Assembly: GCF_021602585.1 (NCBI RefSeq)
Contig: NZ_BQIP01000002.1
Coordinates: 372,001-436,000, forward strand
Length of the DNA: 64,000 bases
Reading direction: 5' to 3'
From: Pseudomonas faucium
GTDB lineage: Bacteria > Pseudomonadota > Gammaproteobacteria > Pseudomonadales > Pseudomonadaceae
In this document: positions 7,891 through 16,016 of the stretch, one piece after another
Layout: each line of letters begins with the position of its first letter
How positions within the stretch are numbered: the stretch's first letter is position 1
Notes under the pieces: model-generated
What the model saw: the letters and a program-made list of their open reading frames with translations, nothing else
Told to the model about the DNA's origin: nothing
The model's database searches: none
Position numbers and translations under genes: made by a program

Positions 7891-9942
7891 GTGAGTGCCA
7901 ACAACCCGCTTCTGCAATCCTATGATCTGCCGCCCTTCTCGGCGATCCGTGCCGAACACGTGCTGCCGGCCATCGAACAGATCCTGGCCGATAACCGCAA
8001 GGCCATTGCCCAGATCCTCGAAAAGCAAGGCCAGCAGCCCACCTGGGCCGGCCTGGTGCTGGCCATGGACGAACTCAACGACCGCCTGGGCGCAGCCTGG
8101 AGCCCGGTCAGCCACCTCAATGCGGTGTGCAACAGCCCCGAGCTGCGCGAGGCCTATGAGTCGTGCCTGCCGGCGTTGAGCGCCTACTCCACCGAGCTTG
8201 GCCAGAACCGCGCACTGTTCGACGCCTACCAGGCGTTGGTGAACAGCCCCGAGGCCAAAGGCTTCGACGTGGCGCAGAAGACCATTCTCGAGCATGCCCT
8301 GCGTGACTTCCGCCTGTCGGGTATCGACCTGCCGGCCGACAAGCAGCAGCGCTACGCCGAAGTGCAGAGCAAGCTCAGCGAACTGGGCAGCCGCTTCTCC
8401 AACCAGCTGCTCGACGCCACCCAGGCCTGGAGCAAGCACGTCACCGACGAAGCCGCCCTCGCCGGCCTGACCGATTCGGCCAAGGCGCAGATGGCCGCCG
8501 CCGCCCAGGCCAAGGGCCTCGACGGCTGGCTGATCACCCTGGAGTTCCCCAGCTACTACGCGGTGATGACCTACGCCAGCGACCGCGCCCTGCGTGAAGA
8601 GCTGTACGCCGCCTACTGCACCCGCGCCTCCGACCAGGGCCCGAATGCCGGCCAGTTCGACAATGGCCCGGTGATGCGCGAGATCCTCGACCTGCGCCAG
8701 GAGCTGGCCGAGCTGCTGGGCTACCCGAACTACGCCGAACTGAGCCTGGCGACCAAGATGGCCGAGTCCAGCGACCAGGTGCTGAGCTTCCTGCGTGACC
8801 TGGCCAAGCGTTCCAAGCCCTTTGCCGCCCAGGACCTGGCGCAGCTCAAGGCTTATGCCGCCGAGCAAGGCTGCGCCGAGCTGGCCAGCTGGGACGCCGG
8901 CTACTTTGGCGAAAAACTGCGCGAGCAGCGCTACAGCGTCTCGCAGGAAGCCCTGCGCGCCTACTTCCCGATCGACAAGGTGCTGTCAGGCCTGTTCAAC
9001 ATCGTCCAGCGCCTGTACGGCATCGAAATCGCCGAACTCAAGGGCTTCGACAGCTGGCACCCGGACGTGCGCCTGTTCGAGATCAAGGAAAACGGCCAGC
9101 ATGTCGGGCGCTTCTTCTTCGACCTCTATGCCCGCGCCAACAAGCGTGGCGGCGCCTGGATGGACGGCGCCCGCGACCGCCGCCGCACCGCCGAAGGCGC
9201 GCTGCAGAGCCCGGTGGCCAACCTGGTGTGCAACTTCACCCCGGCCGCGCCCGGCAAGCCTGCGCTGCTGACCCACGACGAAGTCACCACCCTGTTCCAC
9301 GAGTTCGGCCACGGCCTGCACCACCTGCTCACCCGCATCGAGCATGCCGGCGTTTCCGGCATCAACGGCGTGGCCTGGGATGCCGTCGAGCTGCCGAGCC
9401 AGTTCATGGAAAACTGGTGCTGGGAGCCGCAAGGCCTGGCGCTGATTTCCGGCCACTACGAGACCGGCGCCGCCCTGCCCCAGGACCTGCTGGACAAGAT
9501 GCTGGCGGCGAAGAACTTCCAGTCGGGCATGATGATGGTGCGCCAACTGGAGTTCTCGCTGTTCGACTTCGAGCTGCACGCCAGCCACGGCGACGGGCGC
9601 AGCGTGCTGCAGGTGCTCGAAGGGGTGCGCGACGAGGTGTCGGTCATGCGCCCGCCGGCGTACAACCGCTTCCCCAACAGCTTTGCGCACATCTTCGCCG
9701 GCGGTTACGCCGCGGGCTACTACAGCTACAAGTGGGCCGAAGTGCTGTCGGCCGATGCCTTCTCGCGCTTCGAGGAAGAAGGTGTGCTCAACGCTGAAAC
9801 CGGCCGCGCCTTCCGCGAGGCGATCCTGGCCCGTGGCGGTTCGCGCGAGCCGATGGTGCTGTTCGTCGACTTCCGTGGCCGCGCGCCTTCCATCGATGCA
9901 CTGTTGCGCCACAGCGGCCTGAGCGAGGACGCGGCGGCATGA
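7891..9942 (+). CDS. prlC: Oligopeptidase A (M3 family)
   Basis: A 683-residue zinc oligopeptidase that degrades peptides in the cytoplasm, including cleaved signal peptides. The thimet-type zinc site HEFGH is at residues 470-474 (TLFHEFGHGLHHLL), with the third ligand in GVAWDAVELPSQFMENW. The length matches E. coli OpdA. The GTG start at 7891 gives the expected N-terminus MSANNPLLQSYDLPPFSAI and has AAGG upstream; an ATG at 7855 would add 12 atypical residues. The stop overlaps the yheV-like start (ATGA), showing coupling. Confidence 0.96.
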   Translation: MSANNPLLQSYDLPPFSAIRAEHVLPAIEQILADNRKAIAQILEKQGQQPTWAGLVLAMDELNDRLGAAWSPVSHLNAVCNSPELREAYESCLPALSAYSTELGQNRALFDAYQALVNSPEAKGFDVAQKTILEHALRDFRLSGIDLPADKQQRYAEVQSKLSELGSRFSNQLLDATQAWSKHVTDEAALAGLTDSAKAQMAAAAQAKGLDGWLITLEFPSYYAVMTYASDRALREELYAAYCTRASDQGPNAGQFDNGPVMREILDLRQELAELLGYPNYAELSLATKMAESSDQVLSFLRDLAKRSKPFAAQDLAQLKAYAAEQGCAELASWDAGYFGEKLREQRYSVSQEALRAYFPIDKVLSGLFNIVQRLYGIEIAELKGFDSWHPDVRLFEIKENGQHVGRFFFDLYARANKRGGAWMDGARDRRRTAEGALQSPVANLVCNFTPAAPGKPALLTHDEVTTLFHEFGHGLHHLLTRIEHAGVSGINGVAWDAVELPSQFMENWCWEPQGLALISGHYETGAALPQDLLDKMLAAKNFQSGMMMVRQLEFSLFDFELHASHGDGRSVLQVLEGVRDEVSVMRPPAYNRFPNSFAHIFAGGYAAGYYSYKWAEVLSADAFSRFEEEGVLNAETGRAFREAILARGGSREPMVLFVDFRGRAPSIDALLRHSGLSEDAAA

Positions 9943-10220
9943 GCGAGGTAGTCGTGAACAAGACCAAGAAGCGCTTCATCGCCGGGGCCGTATGCCCGGC
10001 GTGCAGCGAGCCGGACAAGCTGATGATGTGGAACGAGGACGGTGTGCCGCACCGCGAATGCGTGGCCTGCGGCTTCACCGACACCCTCAACGAACAGGGC
10101 CTGTCGGTACCCAAGGAACTGGGTACCCGGGTCAACCACCTCGCGCCCAAGGCCGCCCCCGCCAAGGTGCAGACGGTGCAGTTCTTCCCTAATCCGAAGC
10201 TGAAGAAACCGGCCGACTGA
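9939..10220 (+). CDS. yheV: YheV-family zinc ribbon protein
   Basis: A 93-residue protein with two CxxC knuckles (CPACSEPDKLMMW and CVACGFTD), forming a zinc ribbon. It overlaps prlC by 4 bp, the conserved prlC-yheV pairing of gammaproteobacteria. The role is unknown; a nucleic-acid or protein-binding function is only inference. The C-terminal third is basic and proline-rich (KVQTVQFFPNPKLKKP). Confidence 0.9.
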   Translation: MSEVVVNKTKKRFIAGAVCPACSEPDKLMMWNEDGVPHRECVACGFTDTLNEQGLSVPKELGTRVNHLAPKAAPAKVQTVQFFPNPKLKKPAD

Positions 10221-10266
10221 AAGCTGCCTGGCTGACCAGAGGCGCTGGAACAATCCTGCTCGCCGC

Positions 10267-10290
10267 GATACTGTATATAGGTACAGTATC
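10267..10290. promoter_or_regulatory. LexA (SOS) box
   Basis: Near-perfect palindrome with 9-bp arms GATACTGTA and TACAGTATC around TATAGG; the core is CTGT-N8-ACAG with an AT-rich centre, the gammaproteobacterial LexA consensus. It lies 10 bp before the start codon of the radical SAM gene, so LexA binding would block its transcription. Confidence 0.88.
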
Positions 10291-10300
10291 GGGGTGAGCA

Positions 10301-11359
10301 ATGATGCCTCCAGCACCGCAGAAAGGCCGTGGCACGGCACACAACCCGCACAACCGCTTCGCCCCGAGCCATTCGGTGGTGGAGGATGACGGCTGGTACC
10401 AGGAAGTGCCCTTCACCCAGGGCACCGAGGTGCGGATCGAAACCGCCAAGACCATCATCGCCCGCAATACCTCGCCCGACCTGCCCTTCGACCGCTCGAT
10501 CAACCCCTATCGGGGCTGCGAGCATGGCTGCATCTACTGCTACGCCCGCCCTTCCCATGCCTATTGGGACCTTTCCCCGGGGCTGGACTTCGAAACCAAG
10601 CTGATCGCCAAGACCAACGCCGCCGAGGTGCTCGCGCAACAGTTGAGCAAGCCGGGCTACGTCTGCGCGCCGATCAACCTGGGCGCCAACACCGACCCCT
10701 ACCAGCCGATCGAGCGCGAGCAGCAACTGAGCCGGCGCCTGCTGGAGGTGCTGCTGCGCTTTCGCCATCCGGTAACCATCGTCACCAAGGGCTCGCTGGT
10801 GCTGCGCGACCTCGACCTGCTGGCCGAGATGGCCCGCCAGCGCCTGGCGCGGGTGATGATCAGCCTGACCACCCTGGATGACGACCTCAAGCGCGTGCTC
10901 GAACCGCGCGCGGCATCGCCCAAGGCCAGGCTGCGGGCGATTCGGGTGCTGCGCGAGGCGGGGGTGCCGGTGGGGGTGCTGTGCTCGCCGATGATTCCGA
11001 TGATCAACGACAGCGAGCTGGAACGCCTGCTCGAGGCCGCCAAGGAGGCTGGCGCGCAAAGCGCGGCCTACATGATGCTGCGCCTGCCGCTGGAGGTGGC
11101 GCCGCTGTTCGAGCAATGGCTGCAGGACCACTACCCCCAGCGTGCGGCCCATGTGCTCAGCCTCATCAGGCAGAGCCGCGGTGGCGAGCTTTACGACAGC
11201 CGGTTCGGCTCGCGGATGCGCGGGGAAGGTGTGTTCGCCGAACTGCTGGCGCAACGCTTTGCCAAGGCCATGCGGCGGCTGGAATTCTCCGGGCGCGAGG
11301 CGCAGGCGCTGGACTGCTCGGCATTCTGCCCGCCGGGTGGGCAGATGGCGCTGTTCTGA
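10301..11359 (+). CDS. PA0069-type radical SAM protein (spore photoproduct lyase-like), SOS-controlled
   Basis: A 352-residue radical S-adenosylmethionine enzyme. The cluster motif Cx3Cx2C is RGCEHGCIYC near residue 75, followed by YARPSHAYWDLSPGLDFE, typical of the Rv2578c/SplB-like family. Further conserved parts are NLGANTDPYQPIE, VTKGSLVLRDLDLL and PMIPMINDSE. A LexA box overlaps the promoter, consistent with my recollection that PA0069 belongs to the P. aeruginosa LexA regulon; a role in DNA lesion handling is plausible but unproven. There are tandem ATGs at 10301 and 10304 after GGGGTGAG. Confidence 0.9.
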   Translation: MMPPAPQKGRGTAHNPHNRFAPSHSVVEDDGWYQEVPFTQGTEVRIETAKTIIARNTSPDLPFDRSINPYRGCEHGCIYCYARPSHAYWDLSPGLDFETKLIAKTNAAEVLAQQLSKPGYVCAPINLGANTDPYQPIEREQQLSRRLLEVLLRFRHPVTIVTKGSLVLRDLDLLAEMARQRLARVMISLTTLDDDLKRVLEPRAASPKARLRAIRVLREAGVPVGVLCSPMIPMINDSELERLLEAAKEAGAQSAAYMMLRLPLEVAPLFEQWLQDHYPQRAAHVLSLIRQSRGGELYDSRFGSRMRGEGVFAELLAQRFAKAMRRLEFSGREAQALDCSAFCPPGGQMALF

Positions 11360-11478
11360 TCCTCAGCCTGGCTAATCCAAGCACATAATTCCATTCGAGG
11401 GTCTTGGCAGCTGATGCTTTTTTGCTATTATTCAGCTCCCGCCTTTTCCTTCTGGAACGCCTGTTCTAGAGCCTTCGA

Positions 11479-11495
11479 ATTAAGTTTCAGTTAAG
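11479..11495 (+). promoter_or_regulatory. 11-bp-phased TTAAG direct repeat upstream of carbonic anhydrase
   Basis: ATTAAG-TTTCA-GTTAAG: two hexamers 11 bp apart, the spacing used by OmpR-family response regulators and similar to PmrA-type boxes (YTTAAK-N5-YTTAAK). It is about 135 bp before the carbonic anhydrase start. The regulator is unknown. The rest of the 271-bp gap 11360-11630 shows only an AGCTGA/TCAGCT hairpin near 11410-11438. Confidence 0.4.
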
Positions 11496-11630
11496 TTTTC
11501 CCCGCTAGCGTAGGAAACCAGTCCACGAAGACTGTGATCTATGGCTCGTGCGTGTCATCTAAAACCCTGCATAGCCAGAATCTTTCACCGGTAAACTGGA
11601 TTTACCACAACACCGTCAAGAGGATGAATC

Positions 11631-12350
11631 ATGCCCGTCAAGGACCCATCCAAGGTCATTCCGCAGGCTCCGGCGGAAAGCGCCGATGCCGCCCTGAAGC
11701 ACATCGTCGACGGCTTCCTGCGTTTTCACCATGACGTCTTTCCCGAGCAACAAGAGCTGTTCAAGAAGCTCGCCACCGCGCAAACCCCGCGCGCCATGTT
11801 CATCACCTGTGCCGACTCGCGCATCGTCCCCGAGCTGATCACCCAGAGCTCGCCAGGCGACCTGTTCGTGACCCGTAACGTCGGTAACGTGGTACCGCCC
11901 TATGGCCAGATGAACGGCGGTGTTTCCAGCGCCATCGAATACGCCGTCTCGGCGCTGAAGGTTCACCACATCATCATCTGCGGCCACTCCGACTGTGGCG
12001 CCATGCGCGCGGTACTCAACCCGCAGTCGCTGGCCAAGATGCCGACCGTTTCCGCCTGGCTGCGGCATGCCGAAGTGGCGCGCACCGTGGTCGAGAACAA
12101 CTGCTCCTGCGGCAGCGAGCACGAAACCATGCAGGTGCTGACCAAAGAAAACGTCATCGCCCAGCTGCACCACCTGCGCACCCACCCGTCCGTGGCATCG
12201 CGCCTGGCGGCGGGCGAGCTGTACATCCACGGCTGGGTGTACGACATCGAGACCAGCAAGATCGAAGCCTACGACGCCCTCAGCGACAGCTTCCTGCCCC
12301 TGGCTGCCGGCGAACCGGTACCCTGCGCCACGCCGAGAGGCCGCTACTAA
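11631..12350 (+). CDS. Beta-class carbonic anhydrase
   Basis: A 239-residue zinc enzyme interconverting CO2 and bicarbonate. Zinc ligands and the catalytic dyad are evident: C60-x-D62-x-R64 in FITCADSRIVPE and H119-x2-C122 in IICGHSDCGAM. The neighbouring SulP transporter, 190 bp downstream on the same strand, suggests joint bicarbonate supply or pH control; the pair is conserved in pseudomonads. Ribosome site GAGGA lies 6 bp before the ATG. Confidence 0.95.
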   Translation: MPVKDPSKVIPQAPAESADAALKHIVDGFLRFHHDVFPEQQELFKKLATAQTPRAMFITCADSRIVPELITQSSPGDLFVTRNVGNVVPPYGQMNGGVSSAIEYAVSALKVHHIIICGHSDCGAMRAVLNPQSLAKMPTVSAWLRHAEVARTVVENNCSCGSEHETMQVLTKENVIAQLHHLRTHPSVASRLAAGELYIHGWVYDIETSKIEAYDALSDSFLPLAAGEPVPCATPRGRY

Positions 12351-12540
12351 GCGACCCATCCAACGCTAGAACCTTGATAGCCGGCTGCACCCGTTAGGGT
12401 GTGGCGCGGCCTTCGGCTGCCTTGAATTCCCTGACTGCCCTGCCGGCAAACCCGCTGGCGGCCCGCGCCTGCGCGTTCGTCAGGGGCCAACGTGCCCACG
12501 GCCAGAGGAATGGCCGTGCGATTGAGAAAGGAGAAACACA

Positions 12541-14067
12541 GTGAACATGACACAGTTGAAAGCGGCCCTGCCGCGTGAGTTGCTGGCCTCGGTGGTGGTG
12601 TTTCTGGTGGCCCTGCCGTTGTGCATGGGCATTGCCATCGCCTCGGGCATGCCGCCGGCCAAGGGCCTGATCACCGGCATCATCGGTGGCATCGTGGTGG
12701 GCTTTCTGGCCGGCTCGCCGCTGCAGGTCAGCGGCCCCGCGGCGGGCCTGGCCGTGCTGGTGTTCGAGCTGGTGCGCCAGCATGGCATGGCCATGCTCGG
12801 GCCGATCCTGCTGCTGGCCGGGCTGTTGCAATTGCTGGCCGGGCGCCTGCGCCTGGGCTGCTGGTTCCGCGTCACGGCGCCGGCGGTGGTGTACGGCATG
12901 CTGGCCGGCATTGGCGTGCTGATCGTGCTGTCACAGGTGCATGTGATGTTCGACACCACGCCGCAGCCCTCGGGCCTGCAGAACCTGCTGGCGTTTCCGG
13001 TGACCGTCGCCGATGCCCTGCCGATCGAAAGCGCAGGCGCGGGCTGGCAAGCTGGCGCGCTGGGCCTGGGCACCATCGCCCTGATGTGGGGCTGGGAGCG
13101 CTTGCGCCCGCAGAAGCTGCGCTTCATCCCCGGCGCCCTGCTGGGGGTGGCGGCGATGACGGCGGTCAGCCTGTGGCTGGCGCTGCCGGTCAACCGCGTG
13201 CAGGTGCCAGCCGACTTGTCGCAAGCTATCGACTGGCTGCGCCCTGGCGACCTGCTCAAACTCGTCGACCCCACCTTGCTGGTGGCGGCCTTCGCCCTGG
13301 CCTTCATCGCCAGTGCCGAGACGCTGCTCTCGGCCGCAGCGGTAGACCGCATGCACAGCGGCCAGCGTTCGGACTTCGACCGCGAGCTGTCGGCCCAGGG
13401 CATCGGCAACATGCTCTGCGGGGTGCTGGGTGCGCTGCCGATGACCGGGGTGATCGTGCGCAGTTCGGCGAATGTCCAGGCCGGCGCCCAGACCCGCGCT
13501 TCGGCCATCCTGCATGGCCTGTGGCTGCTGGCGTTCGTGGTGGTGCTCAGCAGCGTGCTGCAGCAGATACCGGTGGCCAGCCTGGCCGGTGTGCTGGTGT
13601 ACACGGGCATCAAGCTGGTGGATGTGAAGGCCTTGCGCGGGCTGGGGCGCTACGGGCGGATGCCGATGTTCACCTACGCGGCAACGGCGCTGGCGATCAT
13701 CTTCACCGACCTGCTCACCGGTGTGCTGGTGGGCTTCGGGCTGACCTTGCTGAAACTGGCTTTCAAGGCGGCGCGGCTGAAGATCAGCCTGGTGAGCCTG
13801 GAGCAGCCGGGGCACATGGAGCTGCGCCTGGGCGGTGCGGCCACGTTCCTCAAGGTGCCGGCGCTGACGCAGGTACTGGAAAGCGTACCGGCGGGCACCC
13901 AGCTGCATGTGCCGATGACTCACCTGCGCTACATCGACCACTCGGTGATGGAGCTGCTGGAAGACTGGGCGCGCACCCAGCGCCACTGCGGCTCGCGCCT
14001 GATCATCGAGCCACGGGGCCTCAAGCGCAGGGTCGAGGGGCGCTTGCGCGCCGTCCCCGAGCACTGA
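12541..14067 (+). CDS. SulP-family anion transporter with C-terminal STAS domain
   Basis: A 508-residue SLC26/SulP permease. It has the family N-terminus (LPRELLASVVVFLVALPLCM, GIASGMPPAKGLITGIIGG), about 10-12 membrane helices, and a cytoplasmic STAS domain from about residue 415 (HLRYIDHSVMELLEDW). Coupling with a carbonic anhydrase gene upstream makes bicarbonate the likeliest substrate, although sulfate transporter is the usual database label. The GTG at 12541 has AAAGGAG at the right distance; an ATG follows at 12547. It ends 7 bp before the convergent M48 gene. Confidence 0.9.
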   Translation: MNMTQLKAALPRELLASVVVFLVALPLCMGIAIASGMPPAKGLITGIIGGIVVGFLAGSPLQVSGPAAGLAVLVFELVRQHGMAMLGPILLLAGLLQLLAGRLRLGCWFRVTAPAVVYGMLAGIGVLIVLSQVHVMFDTTPQPSGLQNLLAFPVTVADALPIESAGAGWQAGALGLGTIALMWGWERLRPQKLRFIPGALLGVAAMTAVSLWLALPVNRVQVPADLSQAIDWLRPGDLLKLVDPTLLVAAFALAFIASAETLLSAAAVDRMHSGQRSDFDRELSAQGIGNMLCGVLGALPMTGVIVRSSANVQAGAQTRASAILHGLWLLAFVVVLSSVLQQIPVASLAGVLVYTGIKLVDVKALRGLGRYGRMPMFTYAATALAIIFTDLLTGVLVGFGLTLLKLAFKAARLKISLVSLEQPGHMELRLGGAATFLKVPALTQVLESVPAGTQLHVPMTHLRYIDHSVMELLEDWARTQRHCGSRLIIEPRGLKRRVEGRLRAVPEH

Positions 14068-14073
14068 CCGGCA

Positions 14074-15654
14074 TCACGCCGATTTCGGCACCAGCTTGCG
14101 GCAGCCTTCCTTGCGGCTTGGGTACTGCTCGCACTTGCGCAGTACCTCCTGCACCTCGTTGCCGGCCTTGAGCTGCCGGTTGGCCATGAGCTTTTCGGTG
14201 ATGAACAGCTCCTCCGAACCCAGGGTGCGCTCGGCCTTGTCGATCATCGCCAGCGCAGCTTGCGGGTCGCCGTTGCGCAGGTGGTGGCCAATCATCAGGT
14301 CGTAGATCGAGGGGCTGGCCAGGGTCCAGTCGCGGATCGATTGCAGATCGGCCAGCGCCTCGCGGCTCTTGCCCTGGGCCATGTGCAGGCTGAAGGCGGC
14401 GCGGCGGATGCCTGGCTGGTCGGCAACCGGTGAGGCCAGGGCGCGGCTGACGAAGGTCGAGGCCTCCGGGAGCTTTTTCTGATCGAGCGCAGTAGTGGCC
14501 GCATAGGCGTCCCGGTAGCCCTGCAACGCGCGCTGCACGGCGGCGCTGTCGCGCACCTGCGGCCAGCTGCGGCGGTCCACGCGTGCCCGCGACTGCTGCT
14601 TGTACTCGCGTTGCAGGTACTGGCGCAGCTCCTCGTCGCGCTGCACGGGCGACATGTGCGAGCGGTTGAAGTACTGGCCCGTGGAGGCCAGGGCGGTACC
14701 CACGCCCTGGTTGAGCAAGGTCTGGATCTCGCGGGTGGTGCGGTTGATGTCGAACTGCTTGAGCGACTCGGTCACGGCCAGCTGGCGCTCTTGCAGGAAG
14801 CTGCTCAACAGCGGCTTCTGCTTGCCCTGGAAATCGTTCAGCCGCTGCAGGCTCACGCTGGAGGCGCGCGGCGCATAGCCGGCCCGCACCATCAGGTCGG
14901 CGCCCAAGAGGTCGGCCTGGTCTTCCTGGGTACGGCCCCAGGCCGTGCTCCAGACGTTGTCGGAGAAGCTGTTGGCCAGCGCGGTATAGAGCACGGTGTT
15001 GCCGATGGTCTTCTGCGTGGCTTGCGGGTCTTTGCTGAAGAACTGGCCGGTGGCGCTGTTTCTGCCGGTGTTCTTGACCACGGCGGCGATCACCACGGTG
15101 CTGGCGATGTTGGTCACCAGCTCTTTCTGCTGCTGGAACGCCGCCAGGCGGTCGTGATGGCGCAGCAGCACATGGCTCATCTCGTGGCCGAGCATGGCGG
15201 CGATCTCGTCCTCGCTCTCGACGTTGTCGAGCATGCCCAGGGGCACGAACACGTTGCCGTAAGGGTCTGCCGAGGGGCCGAAGGCGTAGCTGTCGACGAT
15301 ACGCACCTGCAACGCCGGCGCTTCGCCCGGCCAGCCCTTGGCCAGGCGCACGACGATGCGTTGCAGGTAGGCCTGAAGCTCGGGGATCTGCACCAGGTTC
15401 TGCTGGCGGATTTCGTCTGCAGGCAATGTGCGGCCATCGAAGCTCAGGCGCAGCTGGCCGGCATGCTGTGGGTCCAGGCGGTAGTACTGGTGGACTTCGG
15501 GCTGGTCCAGGTAGCGGCCCTGCAGGCGCGACTGGGTCGAGGGGCCGACCAGGTTCTGGAAGGCATCATTGGCGCCATTGAGCGTCTGGCAGCCGGCCAG
15601 CTGGGCCAGGGTGGCGGCGCCAAGCACGGCGGCGATGCGCTTGATGCCCTTCAT
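14074..15654 (-). CDS. M48-family zinc metalloprotease lipoprotein
   Basis: About 526 residues. The signal peptide ends in a lipobox (LAQLAGCQ), so it is a periplasm-facing lipoprotein. The M48 zinc motif HEMSH is at residues 157-161, within LGHEMSHVLLRHHDRLA, and a downstream TQEDQADLLGADLMVRAGY supplies the third ligand; the C-terminal third looks helical and TPR-like (LADLQSIRDWTL, HHLRNGDPQAALAMIDKAE), as in BepA/YfgC. The start overlaps the previous stop (ATGA). It is the last gene of a three-gene coupled operon. Confidence 0.9.
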   Translation of the reverse strand: MKGIKRIAAVLGAATLAQLAGCQTLNGANDAFQNLVGPSTQSRLQGRYLDQPEVHQYYRLDPQHAGQLRLSFDGRTLPADEIRQQNLVQIPELQAYLQRIVVRLAKGWPGEAPALQVRIVDSYAFGPSADPYGNVFVPLGMLDNVESEDEIAAMLGHEMSHVLLRHHDRLAAFQQQKELVTNIASTVVIAAVVKNTGRNSATGQFFSKDPQATQKTIGNTVLYTALANSFSDNVWSTAWGRTQEDQADLLGADLMVRAGYAPRASSVSLQRLNDFQGKQKPLLSSFLQERQLAVTESLKQFDINRTTREIQTLLNQGVGTALASTGQYFNRSHMSPVQRDEELRQYLQREYKQQSRARVDRRSWPQVRDSAAVQRALQGYRDAYAATTALDQKKLPEASTFVSRALASPVADQPGIRRAAFSLHMAQGKSREALADLQSIRDWTLASPSIYDLMIGHHLRNGDPQAALAMIDKAERTLGSEELFITEKLMANRQLKAGNEVQEVLRKCEQYPSRKEGCRKLVPKSA

Positions 15655-16016
15655 TTGGCGCACCCGGCGCCGAAGCCGATGGTGGAGTTGTTCTGGTGAT
15701 CCTCGGCAAGGCTGCTGGAGAGTTTCTGGCAGGGCAGCTTGACCACGTTCAGCGGCGGGTTGACGCGCACGGTCATTGGGTCCAGCCAGACTTTTTCACT
15801 CCCCAGGTCGACCTGCACCAGGTCCAGCTCCTTGTTGTACTGCAGCACCGGCAGCGCCTGCTTGGGCAGGCTGGCGCGGGCGATGTCGCGCAGCGACTTG
15901 CCCTGGTCATCGAGCACCGGCACCGGGTCCTGGAGGAAGGCATCGACCATGGGGCCGGCGGCGAGCAGGCTGTGGCTGAACAACAGGGAAAACAGGAATA
16001 GGAAGGTCTTGCTCAT
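15651..16016 (-). CDS. Small periplasmic protein coupled to CHASE2 and M48 genes
   Basis: A 121-residue secreted protein: signal peptide KTFLFLFSLLFSHSLLAAGP, then a compact domain with ALPVLQYNKELDLVQVDLGS and EKVWLDPMTV, which resembles an SH3-like fold, and three cysteine-containing or flexible C-terminal segments (KLPCQKLSS, GFGAGCAK). I do not recognise a named family. The start at 16016 has AAGGAA upstream and overlaps the CHASE2 stop (ATGA); its own stop overlaps the M48 start. The tight coupling argues that the three proteins act together. Confidence 0.8.
   Translation of the reverse strand: MSKTFLFLFSLLFSHSLLAAGPMVDAFLQDPVPVLDDQGKSLRDIARASLPKQALPVLQYNKELDLVQVDLGSEKVWLDPMTVRVNPPLNVVKLPCQKLSSSLAEDHQNNSTIGFGAGCAK

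Noticed and set aside
7789-8868. Extension of the gamma carbonic anhydrase-like frame to 542 codons
   Set aside because: The extra part is antisense to prlC; a proper start with GAGAG lies at 7788.
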